DNA from: Trichomonas vaginalis G3
Taxonomy: Eukaryota; Parabasalia; Trichomonadida; Trichomonadidae
Assembly (NCBI RefSeq): GCF_026262505.1
Contig: NC_067207.1
Coordinates: forward strand, 25,946,082 to 26,010,081
DNA: 64,000 nucleotides
Direction: 5' to 3'
Of this stretch, positions 9,180-19,228 are shown piece after piece. Within the stretch, counting starts at the first letter, position 1. Every line of letters starts with the position of its first letter. A model generated the notes under the pieces. The model ran no database searches. It was given only the letters and a program-made list of their open reading frames with translations, and was not told the DNA's origin. The position numbers and the translations under genes were made by a program.

Positions 9180-9259
9180 GGCGCTGTCGCGGTTCGAACC
9201 ACGAACCACAGACCCTAACCCCTCCATAACACCACTTTAGACCACTGTGCTACGTAGCC
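9180..9259 (-). tRNA. tRNA-like sequence, degenerate
   Basis: Read on -, this 80-nt stretch has an A-box-like segment (GTAGCACAGTGGTCTAAAG) and a B-box-like segment (GTGGTTCGAACCGC) at tRNA-like spacing. The T stem closes but leaves a 6-nt loop, the acceptor ends pair only in part, and no proper anticodon stem forms. It is therefore a decayed tRNA gene or tRNA-derived promoter rather than a working tRNA. It lies inside the KilA-N cassette. Confidence 0.35.
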
Positions 9260-9411
9260 TGTCGACATAAGATTTTATAAATTACATATTTGACGTAAAT
9301 TTATTTCCATCTGGCTTCCCACCGCATAAGATATTCATACGTGTTTGTAAGACATTCACAAAGCATATACGATGAAGTTTGAATTTATTTTTGCATTAAT
9401 CCTGCTGTGTT

Positions 9412-9487
9412 GTCTAAATGTCATGTTGTCATCATTTTTAAGAGAAGTTAATTAACCTGGTGACACATGGTGACGTAGTGACACCTT
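9412..9487 (-). repeat. Third, diverged copy of the cassette repeat
   Basis: Same orientation as the right repeat at 9565-9646. It shares the core ATCATTTTTAAGAGAAGTTA exactly, while the outer part has changed to GTGACACATGGTGACG. It marks a partial duplication of the cassette end. Confidence 0.7.
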
Positions 9488-9564
9488 CAGTTATTCAAAA
9501 ATAATTAATTATTGAATAACCTAAAATCATTAATGAAAACATAAACGATAACATTTATTTCCTG

Positions 9565-9646
9565 TGTTGTTGTCAAAATGTCATGTTGTCATCATTTTTA
9601 AGAGAAGTTAATTGACATGGTAGCACATGGTAACATGGTAGCACTG
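9565..9646 (-). repeat. Right inverted repeat of the KilA-N cassette
   Basis: Reverse complement of 6880-6959 with a handful of mismatches. It ends GGTAACATGGTAGCACTG. Confidence 0.8.
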
Positions 9647-9652
9647 AAAAAA

Positions 9653-9925
9653 TTAAATTTGGATTGAGTTTAAAAATTCATCTTTATTAAATTCATCTCT
9701 TCCAATCAATTTATTTATTCTATTAAATTCTTTTATTTTTGCTTCACTCATTTTTCGATTATTTCTTTCCTCTCTTTATCGTTTTCAGCCCCACCGCATT
9801 GCGGCTTCTTTTTATAATAGCATATTTTTGATTTAATTCTGTTTAGTTTCTTTTTATATTCATCGTCTGGACTCTGAATCTTAATTGAATCAGGACTCTT
9901 GGATGCTTCGTTGTCACTCGTTTCT
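9653..9925 (-). other. Two short overlapping Polinton reading frames, unknown
   Basis: A 32-residue frame (9653-9751, MSEAKIKEFNRINKLIGRDE) overlaps by ATGA the end of an upstream frame reading SPDSIKIQSPDDEYKKKLNR and ending about 9749. Both are highly charged, as are other small genes of the element. No family is recognised and the upstream frame has no clear start. Coding status is plausible but weak. Confidence 0.3.
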
Positions 9926-9940
9926 TACGAAATAAAAAAA

Positions 9941-11515
9941 TTATATATTATTTAAATATAATGGAGTAATAAAATAAATCGGAATTTCTATTAATTTATT
10001 GTTAACCTCAACTAATGCATTACCGTTAATATATCTAACAAATTCAGCTATTGTGTCAAATCTTCGTCTTCTTTTTGTCATTGATTTATCAGTTTTTCCA
10101 TAATCGAGATGAATCAAAACATTATCCCCTTGTTTAAAATTCATGAGCCCCGAATTAATTTGTTCACGTTTAACATCATTTAACCTTTCCATTTGCTTTC
10201 TAATATATTCCCATTCTTTTGAAATATCATTTTTCATTTCCACTGGTTTCATGTTTATAGTTCTATGCCATGTATTATTGTAATAATATACTAACTGCTG
10301 TATGATGGAGTCATGATTTCCATCCCAGTATATCTGACCGTTAACCCCTAACGCATCTCTAAGAGTTCTCATTACCGCATCAACTATTTTATTATGAAAC
10401 GTATATGGAGAGGATGAAAAGTAAAAATTAATTTGTGGAAAATAATGAGCCATAGCTGCCTGAAATCCTTTATCACCATCACCCATTATATTATCTACTC
10501 TTTCATGATCTAGTAAGTATTGTATAGCTCTTCTTGTTTCCTGTTCTGTTTTCCCTTTCACCGGAATGCAATATAAATATCTGGTGTTAATGTTAATGGC
10601 AAATAAATAAGTAACGTTTCCTTTTGAATATTCTAAATGATCGATTTCGTATGAATATGGATATGGTGCAAATGAAGGGCGACTAAATTTTTCCTTTAAC
10701 GGTTGAATTTTCGGGTCAGTTGGTTTATTTAATATTTTGAAATCCTTTTTAAAATCTTTTTGCTTCTTTAATGTTTGAAATGGATATAATAAAGTGAATG
10801 ATGAAGGATTAACTGAAGGAGGAGGTACTGCCGTTGGAGGTTTTGGTATTGCAAGTGATTTAATTTTATCTGCTTTGATTTTGGATGATGAAGTTTTAGT
10901 TGTTGATTTTCCTTTCATTAATTCTGGATGTATTCTATTCATTTGTTTTAAATATGCTGTATATAAAGGTTTGATATACTTTCCCGCTTCGAGTTTATGT
11001 TGAAGGATGAATTCCAAAAGTTGATCTTCATTTAAAAGTCGGGCTGAATATGGTTTAACTAATGAATCATAAATTAAAGCTTGTGCATCATTTATGGTCT
11101 GAAGGACCTGGGTGTTTTGCACCTTTAGCTGTTGAACATTTGCTACTTTCTCTTTTGGTGTTGTTTTCGGCTTTTTCTTCTTTGGCTTTTGCGGCTCAGG
11201 ATTATATAATTTATATAATTCATCAATATCTTCTTCTGTTAATACTTTATTTTTGAAATCTTTCAACTGTTTAAGTTGTGATTTAGTTTTTCCCTTTGTA
11301 TATTCATTATTTTTAATTTTGTCTTTAATTTTAGAAATTATTTTATCATGATATTTCAAAATTTCATTTTTATAATACCGATAATAATAATCCATATCAT
11401 CACCCGTTATATTTTTATTATGTTTTTGGAGATATGATTTTAATTCATAATAATTAAGAAAATTTTGATAAAATACTAAATCATCAATTAAAATTTCTAA
11501 ATCTACGTTATCCAT
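9941..11515 (-). CDS. Polinton integrase (retroviral-type, rve fold)
   Basis: A 524-residue frame preceded by the T-rich motif. Residues 1-280 are charged and helical with a Lys/Pro-rich linker. The N-terminal half also carries NVQQLKVQNTQVLQTI, which matches the start of the fibre-shaft protein. Residues about 280-420 have the integrase core: YSYEIDHLEYSKGN, then NIMGDGDKGFQAAMAHYFPQ and SPYTFHNKIVDAVMRTLRD. The C-terminal part (about 455-520: FKQGDNVLIHLDYGKTDKSM, TIAEFVRYINGNALVEVNNK) is chromodomain/SH3-like, as in Polinton c-integrases. The protein inserts element DNA into the host genome with a short target duplication. Confidence 0.9.
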   Translation of the reverse strand: MDNVDLEILIDDLVFYQNFLNYYELKSYLQKHNKNITGDDMDYYYRYYKNEILKYHDKIISKIKDKIKNNEYTKGKTKSQLKQLKDFKNKVLTEEDIDELYKLYNPEPQKPKKKKPKTTPKEKVANVQQLKVQNTQVLQTINDAQALIYDSLVKPYSARLLNEDQLLEFILQHKLEAGKYIKPLYTAYLKQMNRIHPELMKGKSTTKTSSSKIKADKIKSLAIPKPPTAVPPPSVNPSSFTLLYPFQTLKKQKDFKKDFKILNKPTDPKIQPLKEKFSRPSFAPYPYSYEIDHLEYSKGNVTYLFAININTRYLYCIPVKGKTEQETRRAIQYLLDHERVDNIMGDGDKGFQAAMAHYFPQINFYFSSSPYTFHNKIVDAVMRTLRDALGVNGQIYWDGNHDSIIQQLVYYYNNTWHRTINMKPVEMKNDISKEWEYIRKQMERLNDVKREQINSGLMNFKQGDNVLIHLDYGKTDKSMTKRRRRFDTIAEFVRYINGNALVEVNNKLIEIPIYFITPLYLNNI

Positions 11516-11690
11516 TTATATAAAAATAAAATAAATGTTTTAAGGGTGCCCACCTCTTTGAATCATAGTATCAAAACCATTATTTGCATATTGAATCACA
11601 TCATTAACGGTTCCTTTTGTCTCTTCTGTGGTATTTTATTAAAAATAAAATTTTAAATTCATGACTCAACCCCTACGTTTTTAAATTGTA

Positions 11691-12296
11691 TTAAATAAAT
11701 GGCATACAACATCCATTTTCACAACATACAGCCTTAGTGTGTGCTCCTGTTAATGCAGTCTTACCGATTGTTAAGCGAGTCATTGACCCGTTTTTAAGTT
11801 GTAAATTAATATTCTGACCATCAAATATCACTTTATCATTTATTATATCCAAATAATTTTTAGGTGTTAATTGTTTATTTTGTCGTAAACTAACACCTTT
11901 CATTTTTTGTGCAATCTTTTTAAAATCACTTCCATCAATTGAACCGTTGAATGATGTATAACACTTGGGGCATAAAGCAACCATGTTATCACCTTGTTTC
12001 TCAATTGCTAAACCCAATAACTTCTTCTCATGTGCTTTTTCTTCAGCTTTATTCTTTAATTTAGGTTTAAATTTCTCATCAAAACAGAAGAAATCAAATG
12101 GTGCGAATTTGAAAATGTTTTTATCATAAAATTGTTTATCGGTAACAATTGCTTGAAATGCTTGAGTGTTAGGAAGATTTGGATCGCCAGCGATTGCCCA
12201 ATAAGATGAATCAGTATCACCTTCAATGAAATGAAAACGATTAACATTCATGCATTTATACATAAAATCATAAATGAAAACCAAATACCAGTATTT
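11691..12296 (-). pseudogene. Polinton DNA polymerase B, C-terminal part
   Basis: The piece holds the palm motif FIEGDTDSSYW (motif C, metal-binding aspartates) and, downstream, a cysteine-bearing thumb region (ALCPKCYTSFNGS) ending CCENGCCMPFI. It belongs to the protein-primed family B polymerase of the element. It is separated from the larger N-terminal part by the hairpin-array element at 12305-13899. The polymerase replicates the element from protein-primed ends. The gene is broken by that insertion. Confidence 0.85.
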
Positions 12297-12304
12297 AGCA
12301 TTAT

Positions 12305-13899
12305 TATAGATCCAAGGTGATGTGATTTTTGCATCCCTGGGATGGACGATACACCCAAAGTGTCACCTTTTTTGGGATAACATGAATTTTAAATATCATG
12401 AGAGTTCTGCAAACCATATGCACAATATCTATTCAGCCTGACTTCTTGTATATATGAGTTAGACTTCTTAAATATTGTGCTTGGGGCGATATAAGCATTT
12501 CCGAGATTACCATCGTGCTCTATAGTATGCTACTTCTCCCTGGTTCTAGCTCAGTTCCAAGGATATTGGCGTTCAAGGATTTGGCAAGGTCCTTCCGAAG
12601 TCTCTCATTCGATGAGAGATTTCGGAAGAATCTTGCCTTAAAGTACTCCAACTCTTGTTCTTTTGTTCCTAAATAGTGAGAAAAGTTATTTGACTACTTA
12701 AGGTAGAGATTATCCGAGGTCCCTCATTTGATGAGAGGCCTCGGATAATCTCTGCCTTAAAATTGTACACTTGTAGTCCATGAGAGTGTAAGTATACATT
12801 GATAGGACAGCTTTCTTCTGAAGTCTTAGATTTGATGAGAACCTCAGAAGAAAACTGTCCTATTTTATAGTAAAAGGAGTTTCAGGAGCTCCAAAGCTCC
12901 CTTTCGTAAGGATTAGGAGCTTTGGAGCTCCTGGTTCGTAGATGTGTTTCGCATCTTCATCAGCAAAGGACATTTACCATCTGGGACTATGTTGATGGAG
13001 ACTCAGGAGCTCCAAAGCTCCCTTTAGTAAGGATTAGAAGCTTTGAAGCTCCTGGTTCGTAGACGTGTTTCGCATCTTTCATCAGAAGAGGCCCAAATGG
13101 TAAATAGCCTCTGCTGATGAGCTTCAGGAGCTCCAAGGCTCCCCCTCGTAAACGATTAGGAGCTTTGTAGCTCCTGAAGGTAAGGTAGGATTGCTCTGAT
13201 CTCTAATCAGTAGATGCCATGCCTCATTATGAACTCTACTGACAAGAGATCAAGAGCTCCAAGGACTCCCTTTTTAGTTAGTGGCGTTTCACCATTTAGT
13301 AGGATTGCTGATCCTACTAATGAAGTGATCACTTAGTATACGTTTTGAATAAATTGAATTTTTTTTTAGAATTTAGTATTTTTTATAGACATCACATGTA
13401 TATTATAAATACATAAATATATTCTTTAATTCAAAAAATTCAATTCGGTTTTGGGAGGTATCCCAGCCCCAAGTATTCAATTTTATTCAATTTTTTAAGA
13501 ATTTTGGGTTGGGATGCCCAGACCAAAACAAGCTTTATATTTTGATGTGTAGATACGTATGTGTGGATCATTGTTGTGTTATATATTATGTTTTTAAAGA
13601 AAAAAAATCTGATTCAAAAAAAATTATCACTAATTAGTTGATAATATAAAGAAAAAATAGATAAATTGTATGTTTTGAGAGTATTTATCCACATTCACTC
13701 ATATGAATTCATTAAATAGTGTCTTTTTACTCCCAAATTTATTTTGAATTATTGAAATCAAAGAAAAAAATCAAAAAAAAATTTCTCGAAATTTTTATTT
13801 TCAAAAAAAATTTGGATTTTATATTGAAAACTGACACTGGGAGGACGATAGGGCTGGGATTGGAGATACCCCGCTCACTTGGGAAAAATACGGATCTAT
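12305..13899. mobile_element. Hairpin-array element (about 1.6 kb) inserted in the Polinton polymerase gene
   Basis: The insert is flanked by direct copies of AGCATTAT (12297-12304 and 13900-13907; 9 bp if the preceding T is counted). Its two ends read TATAGATCC and, reverse-complemented, ATAGATCC. Further inside, the terminal inverted similarity is weak (TTTTT and CCC blocks). It has no long plausible coding frame. The interior carries six long hairpins (listed separately), two smaller ones and AT-rich filler. An 8-9 bp duplication fits Mutator-like (MULE) or hAT-like non-autonomous elements, but no transposase is present. It resembles the element at 27603-30437 in design, not in sequence. 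Confidence 0.75.
12583..13175. repeat. Array of six long hairpins, about 80-120 bp apart
   Basis: Hairpins lie at 12583-12637 (arm GGCAAGGTCCTTCCGAAG, tip TTCGA), 12698-12760 (arm TTAAGGTAGAGATTATCCGA), 12801-12864 (arm ATAGGACAGCTTTCTTCTGA), 12883-12933, 13003-13053 and about 13125-13175. The last three share the arm CAGGAGCTCCAAAGCTCC or close variants and repeat every about 120 bp. The first two of these three carry a small hairpin in the spacer (AGATGTGTTTCGCATCT). Arms have few mismatches, and spacers between units 4 and 6 are partly conserved. Confidence 0.85.
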
Positions 13900-16761
13900 A
13901 GCATTATCTAAAGTGAAGAATGCCTCTTGTAAACATGTATCACATCTATAAAATCTATCTTTGAGCATCACTTGATACGTATCCTCTCCTATTTCTCTTA
14001 TGTTTTTAAACTTATTTGACATACATGCAACGCGTGCCTTCTGTGCATTCATTATTTTAGTCTTTGCGTAATTTTGTGTATTCATTGCATCGTAACCATA
14101 TGATCCATTAAGCGAAATCTTGCAAAATAAACTTTTTCCTTTATTTCCTTCTAATTTAGCCTTTTGTCTTTCGTTCATAAATTCGTTCGCAAATTCATTA
14201 AAACAAGTGTTTTTAGTAAATGTTAAAATTGATTGAATGTCATCAATGATAAAATGAAATCTGTCTATTAGATACCAAAGATAATAAGAAGAAAATGGTT
14301 GATATTGGTTGTGTGTTGATGCTAACTGAGTTAATTTCCTCTGTTTCTGGTCAACTGGTAGATTGTTTGATTTCATGTAATTATACATAAAACTGCCAAT
14401 TGTTTTTTCATCTGTGATAATATCTAAGTTTCTTATTATCGGTAAAAAGTTTATGTAATCATTAATGTATTTTTCATCAATGTGACCCTTTACTTCAGCC
14501 ACGAATAAAGTATTTTTCTTTCTAATAATTCCCAGTGCTTTTGCTTTCTTTGTTGCTGTATCACAAATGATAACACCATTCAATCTTCCCGGCATATACA
14601 TTTTATGGTTAGTATATTGAATGAAATCATGAGGATTAGATGAAAATGATGAAGGATATAATGAATTAAAATCAACACCAACGAAATGAGTCATGATGTT
14701 GGTGGTGTCCTCATTTGATACAGTTTTAGTTTCTGGATTATATGAAAGTTTATTAATGTGCGTGATTCCTTTAAGATTTACTCTATGTTGAACATTTGAT
14801 AGACCACCAGTAATTCCATTCCGGAGAATGTGATAAGCTTCAACTGAATCTAAAGTCATTGGTAAATTATTTTTTAATGCATAATTTCTTAAATTGATTC
14901 TTAAACGTTGAACATCTTCATCTTTATTTGATTTTACGACATTGCAATAACAACACATTAACTGACAATTTTCTTTGGTATGTGGTTTTTCATTATCGAT
15001 TCTATCTAATGTTGGTTTATTAGCATATGTAAACGCTTTACCACACATTTTGCATTTAGATGAAAGGATTAAATCGTGATAGTATTGAAAATCATCCATT
15101 GAAACATTATTTTTAGTATCTCTTTCTGCTTTTTCATCTTGTTTCTTATATGATTCAATTTTATATTTCCAATACTTTTTCGTTAATTCAAAACTTGATT
15201 CTATCTCTTCCTCAGGATATTTTTCATTAGGATTAAAGTCTTTATATGCTAAAGCGTAACGAATCATTGAAGCATTCGATGATAAAGAAAGATTATGAAG
15301 CGTGTCAATTTTATAAACAAATATTTCTTCAATAATTTTATCGATTGGGTCAATCATAATTTCAACATCTTTATTGCAATAATGAATAAAATATTCTAAT
15401 CTATTCTTAAAATTTTTAGCATCATTGAGATATATTTGATAATCACTATCTGATATAGTTTCTTGAGTTAATGCTGAATAAAATGAATCTTGAGTGAATG
15501 GTTCCACTTTATATAATTCTTCTTCGTAATTTTCCCACGTGATGAATTGATAAGGGAAAAAGGATTTAACACGTGATTTATTGTTTCCGAAATCTTGAGT
15601 GAATTGATCTAATGTCCCACCCGCTATATAATTTCTGATGTCAATAAATCTCAATTCATATGGAACGTTTGTTTTCTTTACAATGATTTGCTTAAATTGT
15701 GAAGATGAACCCAGCATTGATTTTATTTTCCATTTTGCAGTGTTTAAATCACGAAGAATTAAATTTAAATCAAACTTTCCCGAATTAAAACCTATGATAT
15801 TCACTTTATTGAATTCCTCATCTAGAAGTTCTTTAAATGCTTCCTTCTGTTTTTCATTTAATGTATGAGACAAAGTCCCCACCGTTTGCGGCTTCAATAA
15901 TTCTTCATATTGACTCATATTTGATTCAACAACTAATGAACAGGTTGAAAATAAAAACTCAATCCAATCAGAAATAAAAGAATCACTCGAAGTTAAGCAA
16001 AAATTCCTCGTGTATGTTTTATCATTTAATTTAACTGTTGATGATACCATGAATGGTTTTAAGTAAGCATTCAAAGTTGCACACTCAGAAAGTTGTAATT
16101 CTTCTTTAGTCTCTAATGTTTCAAAGTCAAAAGTAATATAATATCTTGTCGGTTTATAATATTTCTGCAAATTGTGAGCTAATAACCACTGATATATCTT
16201 CTGTTTCGTAATATGTGGTGCATATGGTTGCTGTGTCTTTTGCAACTGAACGTCTTGAATTAATCTTCCATTATTTTCTTTACATTTCTCACAATGCTTT
16301 AAAAATCTTCTTTGGTTTTTCCTTTCTGGATCATCACGGATAGAATAAACTTCTTCTTTACAATATGGACAAACTTTATAGCCGGTGAGTGCTTCAACGT
16401 CTGTTATTCGGTCAGCGTGAAGTTTTCCACATGGACTCCGTGTTAATAAAATATTTACTGTTTCAAATTCTGGATCTATCATTATTGATTCCAATAATGG
16501 AAAGTCTACCTTATTTATGTCCACGTCTTCTGGTTGAGGATCACAATAATAGAAATCAATATTAACATTTAACATTCTCGCTAATCTCTCACTTTCTGAT
16601 GAAATGTCAAACCCTTCATATGCATCTATTGCTTCATTTAAATAGCTTCTACGAGTTTTAGGATTAACACCATCAGGAATGTTATAGAAGTGTTTAAATA
16701 ACCTTCTACCTTCTGCTCTAATTTGATTATCATTCATTTTAGCTGTTCCGTTTTTGTTCAT
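13900..16761 (-). pseudogene. Polinton protein-primed DNA polymerase B, main part
   Basis: The long frame (13819-16761, of which 13819-13899 belongs to the inserted element) has zinc-finger-like cysteines near residue 130 (CPYCKE). The exonuclease motifs are YYITFDFETLE (about 205), NIIGFNSGKFDLNLI (about 325) and YCNKDVEIM. An HNH-like zinc module lies at about 567-615 (CKMCGKAFTY, then LDRIDNEKPHTKENCQLMCC). Palm motif A is VDFNSLYPSSF (about 695) and motif B is KISLNGSYGYD (about 885). The start at 16761 follows the T-rich motif. Together with 11691-12296 it is one former gene split by the hairpin-array insertion. Confidence 0.9.
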
Positions 16762-16810
16762 TTATGTAAGAATAAAAAATTAAAAAATAAATAAAAATAA
16801 ACTTTATTTT

Positions 16811-17178
16811 TTAAAGCCCATAAAATGAATTAAGAACACATAAATTTTTATCATCCGCGACGTGACGAATACATTTTAATTTACTCAAGAATGCGTACCC
16901 TGATACATTAAATCTAATTCCTGTCTTATTTAATTTCACAACTTTGAAAAGGAATGTATGAATAGCTATAAAATGATGAGAAGATGTTTTATGGGTTGCT
17001 TCCATTTTTTCTGAAATAAATGAATAAATATAATGTTTATAAGTTTTCATATCTTTTATGTTCTTAATAACGAATGGTATAGACCTTTCCACTTCATCTT
17101 CCTTCGGTGCTGTTCTTTCATATGAAACATTATTAGTATCTTCAACAATGAAACCACAATCACATAAAATTTTATATA
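16811..17178 (-). pseudogene. Unknown Polinton gene, downstream part, split by a mariner
   Basis: The coding part ends at the stop at 16811 and runs into the mariner boundary. It contains IPFVIKNIKDMKTYKHYIYS and ends CVLNSFYGL. No domain is recognised. The other part of the same former gene is 18478-18848. It lies just downstream of the polymerase start in the right half of the element. Confidence 0.6.
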
Positions 17179-18475
17179 GGGTGTCCAAAGGTGCGTTTAG
17201 CACAGCGCTCTATATGAGACTATTAAAGGAGATATATGCTGATTATAAATATATAATAAAAAATATGAATATATGTATATGATGAGTAAGTTGTATTTTG
17301 GCGCCATGCCGGGATATAAAATGAATTTTGAGACAAGAGGCGGTTTCGCGGAAATTTTGGCGGGATTTTTTTCATTTTTTTAATGAATCATAAAGAAAAC
17401 ATCCTCGCTCTTGCAAAAAAATGCAAAGACTGTAAAAAATCTACGAGACATTGGTAAAATGCTTCGGTATGGATGCTCCTAGCTATTCCACTGTAACGTA
17501 TCATGTTAGGATGTATCACTTCATGAACAAAAAGGCGCCCATCATAAAAATTGACAAAAAATCGCCGGATCAAAGAAAAATCAAAGCAATTCTTCGAGCG
17601 CTAGATGAAGACCCAAGAGCATCACTCAGAAGGATAGAGGAGATGACAAAGATACCACGTACAACAGTCAGTTATTATCTGCACAATTATTTGAACTACA
17701 AACTAGCGTATACACGTTGGGTTCCGCACAACCTTAATTCAGTTCAAAAAAAATCTAGAGTCCAATCTTCGAAAGAGCTCCTCTCTATATTGCGTGCGTA
17801 TCAATCCAAGAAGTTTCGCTTTTTAGTAACAGGGGACGAGTCTTGGTTTCAATATGCAACAGAAGCCAAAATCATGTGGATCCCGAAGGATGAAAATCCG
17901 CAAACATTCCCGAAGAAAAAAATTGACACACCAATGATTATGTTGTCGGTTTTTTGGGCGTGAATGGCATCATCGCAATTGATATTCTTCAAAAACCTAA
18001 TACGATGAATGCTCAGTATCTAATTGACAATGTTCTTACTCAAATTATCAATTCTGATGAGTTTGAGAAATCCAAACAACAAAAACAAAAGTTTGCAATT
18101 CATTTTGATAATTCAAGAGTTCACAAAAGTCATAAGGTAATGAATTACTTGGTGGAAAACAATGTCAAAGTTGTTCCAAACCCAATTTATTCACCTGATA
18201 TTGCACCCTCTGACTTTTATTTATTCGGCACGCTAAAAAAGAGAGCTGAAGGACGCGAATTCGCGAGTCCAGATGATCTTGAAAATTTTGTAAGAGAGCA
18301 ATTTGAGCAATTTTCTCATGATGATTTAAAGCGTGTCTTTGAAGCCTGGATCGATCGCTGCGAACGCGTGATTGAATCCAATGGTGATTATATTTAAATA
18401 AACTTTATATATATGTAACTTGTTTATTTCTATTCGCAGTATTCAGGTTTGTGCTAAACACACCTTTGGACACCC
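17179..18475 (+). mobile_element. Tc1/mariner element of Tvmar type (1297 bp)
   Basis: Terminal inverted repeats begin GGGTGTCCAAAGGTGCGTTT on the left and, reverse-complemented, GGGTGTCCAAAGGTGTGTTT on the right. TA flanks both sides (17177-17178, 18476-18477). The 1.3-kb length and the DD34D transposase fit mariner, and the size is close to that of Tvmar1 described in Trichomonas vaginalis. It sits inside a Polinton gene, so it arrived after the Polinton. The nearly identical ends suggest a fairly recent insertion. Confidence 0.93.
17383..18397 (+). pseudogene. Mariner transposase, frameshifted
   Basis: Two large pieces (17451-17963 and 17954-18397) give the whole enzyme. It has an N-terminal helix-turn-helix pair (RASLRRIEEMTKIPRTTVSY), the first catalytic aspartate in VTGDESWFQYA, the second in IHFDNSRVHKSH and the third in YSPDIAPSDFYLFG. 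There are 34 residues between the second and third, that is DD34D. The likely start is MNHKENILALAKKCKDCKKS at 17383. One frame change is needed near 17440-17455 and another at the TTTTTTGGG run near 17950-17957, so this copy is inactive. It is a plain cut-and-paste DNA transposase. Confidence 0.9.
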
Positions 18476-18477
18476 TA

Positions 18478-18848
18478 TATGTTCCAATGGTTTCTTTTGA
18501 TATTTTATCTAATAAATCAAAAACTTTATCAACACCTGTGCATTTATTTAAATAATAATTTGTGTAAATATCATGATCTTCTTTCTTAATCGTATTAGTT
18601 GCATATGTCACGTTTTTAAGAGCTTTTTTGAATTTTTTGGAATCTAAAGGTGGTGAAAGTAGGATACAGGGGTATTCTTCATTATCAATAAATTGTAACT
18701 TATGTTTACGAATAAATTTAGTACCTTCTTCTGAAAGTGTTTCGTCTATTTCACCATCTAATAAATTTTGTGTTGATTCTGAGACATAATTTTTATATCT
18801 TTCTTCATGAGATTTCTGTACTTCTGATTCTGAAGCTGGGATATTCAT
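18478..18848 (-). pseudogene. Unknown Polinton gene, upstream part, split by a mariner
   Basis: It begins MNIPASESEVQKSHEERYKN at 18848, eight bases after the stop of the preceding gene, and runs to the mariner boundary at 18476-18477. The chain is charged, with a central segment of beta character (EYPCILLSPPLDSKKFKKAL). No family is recognised. There is no T-rich motif before its start, which suggests co-transcription with 18857-19219. Confidence 0.6.
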
Positions 18849-18856
18849 TAAACCCT

Positions 18857-19219
18857 CTACTTCATTTTCATTATATTTTCAACTTCTCTTAATTCCTTAA
18901 TTTTTTCATCTATTTCATCTCTTATTTTTTCCAGTCTTTCAATTTCATTGTATTCATCATCTTTAATCCGTTCTTCATAATATTCAGGGAAAACATCAGG
19001 TTCTTTAGGTTTTTCTTCTTCAGATGTGGGATATAAGAAATTTATAACATCATCTTTATTCATTTTTTCATCATAATCTAAATCATTTAATAACTCGGCA
19101 AATTTTTGACAATTTCTTAAATAATATTTATCAACTTCATAACCCACCTCCTCTAATATATCCTTTATTTCCTCGTTTGTGAATCCTAATTTTTTAACGT
19201 TGTTAGTTTTGACGCTCAT
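18857..19219 (-). CDS. Unknown Polinton protein next to the right terminus
   Basis: A 120-residue intact frame started at the ATG at 19219 (MSVKTNNVKKLGFTNEEIKD), which lies directly after the T-rich motif. Residues about 1-60 could be a small helical domain (FTNEEIKDILEEVGYEVDKY). The rest is a strongly charged coiled coil (EERIKDDEYNEIERLEKIRD). As the first gene from the right end it could be an early protein, but nothing in the sequence shows its function. Confidence 0.55.
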   Translation of the reverse strand: MSVKTNNVKKLGFTNEEIKDILEEVGYEVDKYYLRNCQKFAELLNDLDYDEKMNKDDVINFLYPTSEEEKPKEPDVFPEYYEERIKDDEYNEIERLEKIRDEIDEKIKELREVENIMKMK

Positions 19220-19228
19220 TTCATACAA

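Larger units (their letters stand above)
6880..9646. mobile_element. KilA-N cassette bounded by about 80-bp inverted repeats, within the Polinton
   Basis: The left repeat (6880-6959) is the reverse complement of 9565-9646 with only a few mismatches. A more diverged third copy lies at 9412-9487, in the same orientation as the right one. Between them are a KilA-N gene, a second gene flanked by its own perfect 50-bp inverted repeat, and a tRNA-like sequence. The flanks show no clear target duplication. The arrangement suggests a mobile or recombining cassette inside the Polinton, but a fixed part of this element lineage is also possible. Confidence 0.5.

Noticed and set aside
13719-13901. Small + strand frame at the edge of the nested hairpin element
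   Set aside because: Lys/Phe/Ile-rich translation of an AT-rich stretch that crosses the insertion boundary.
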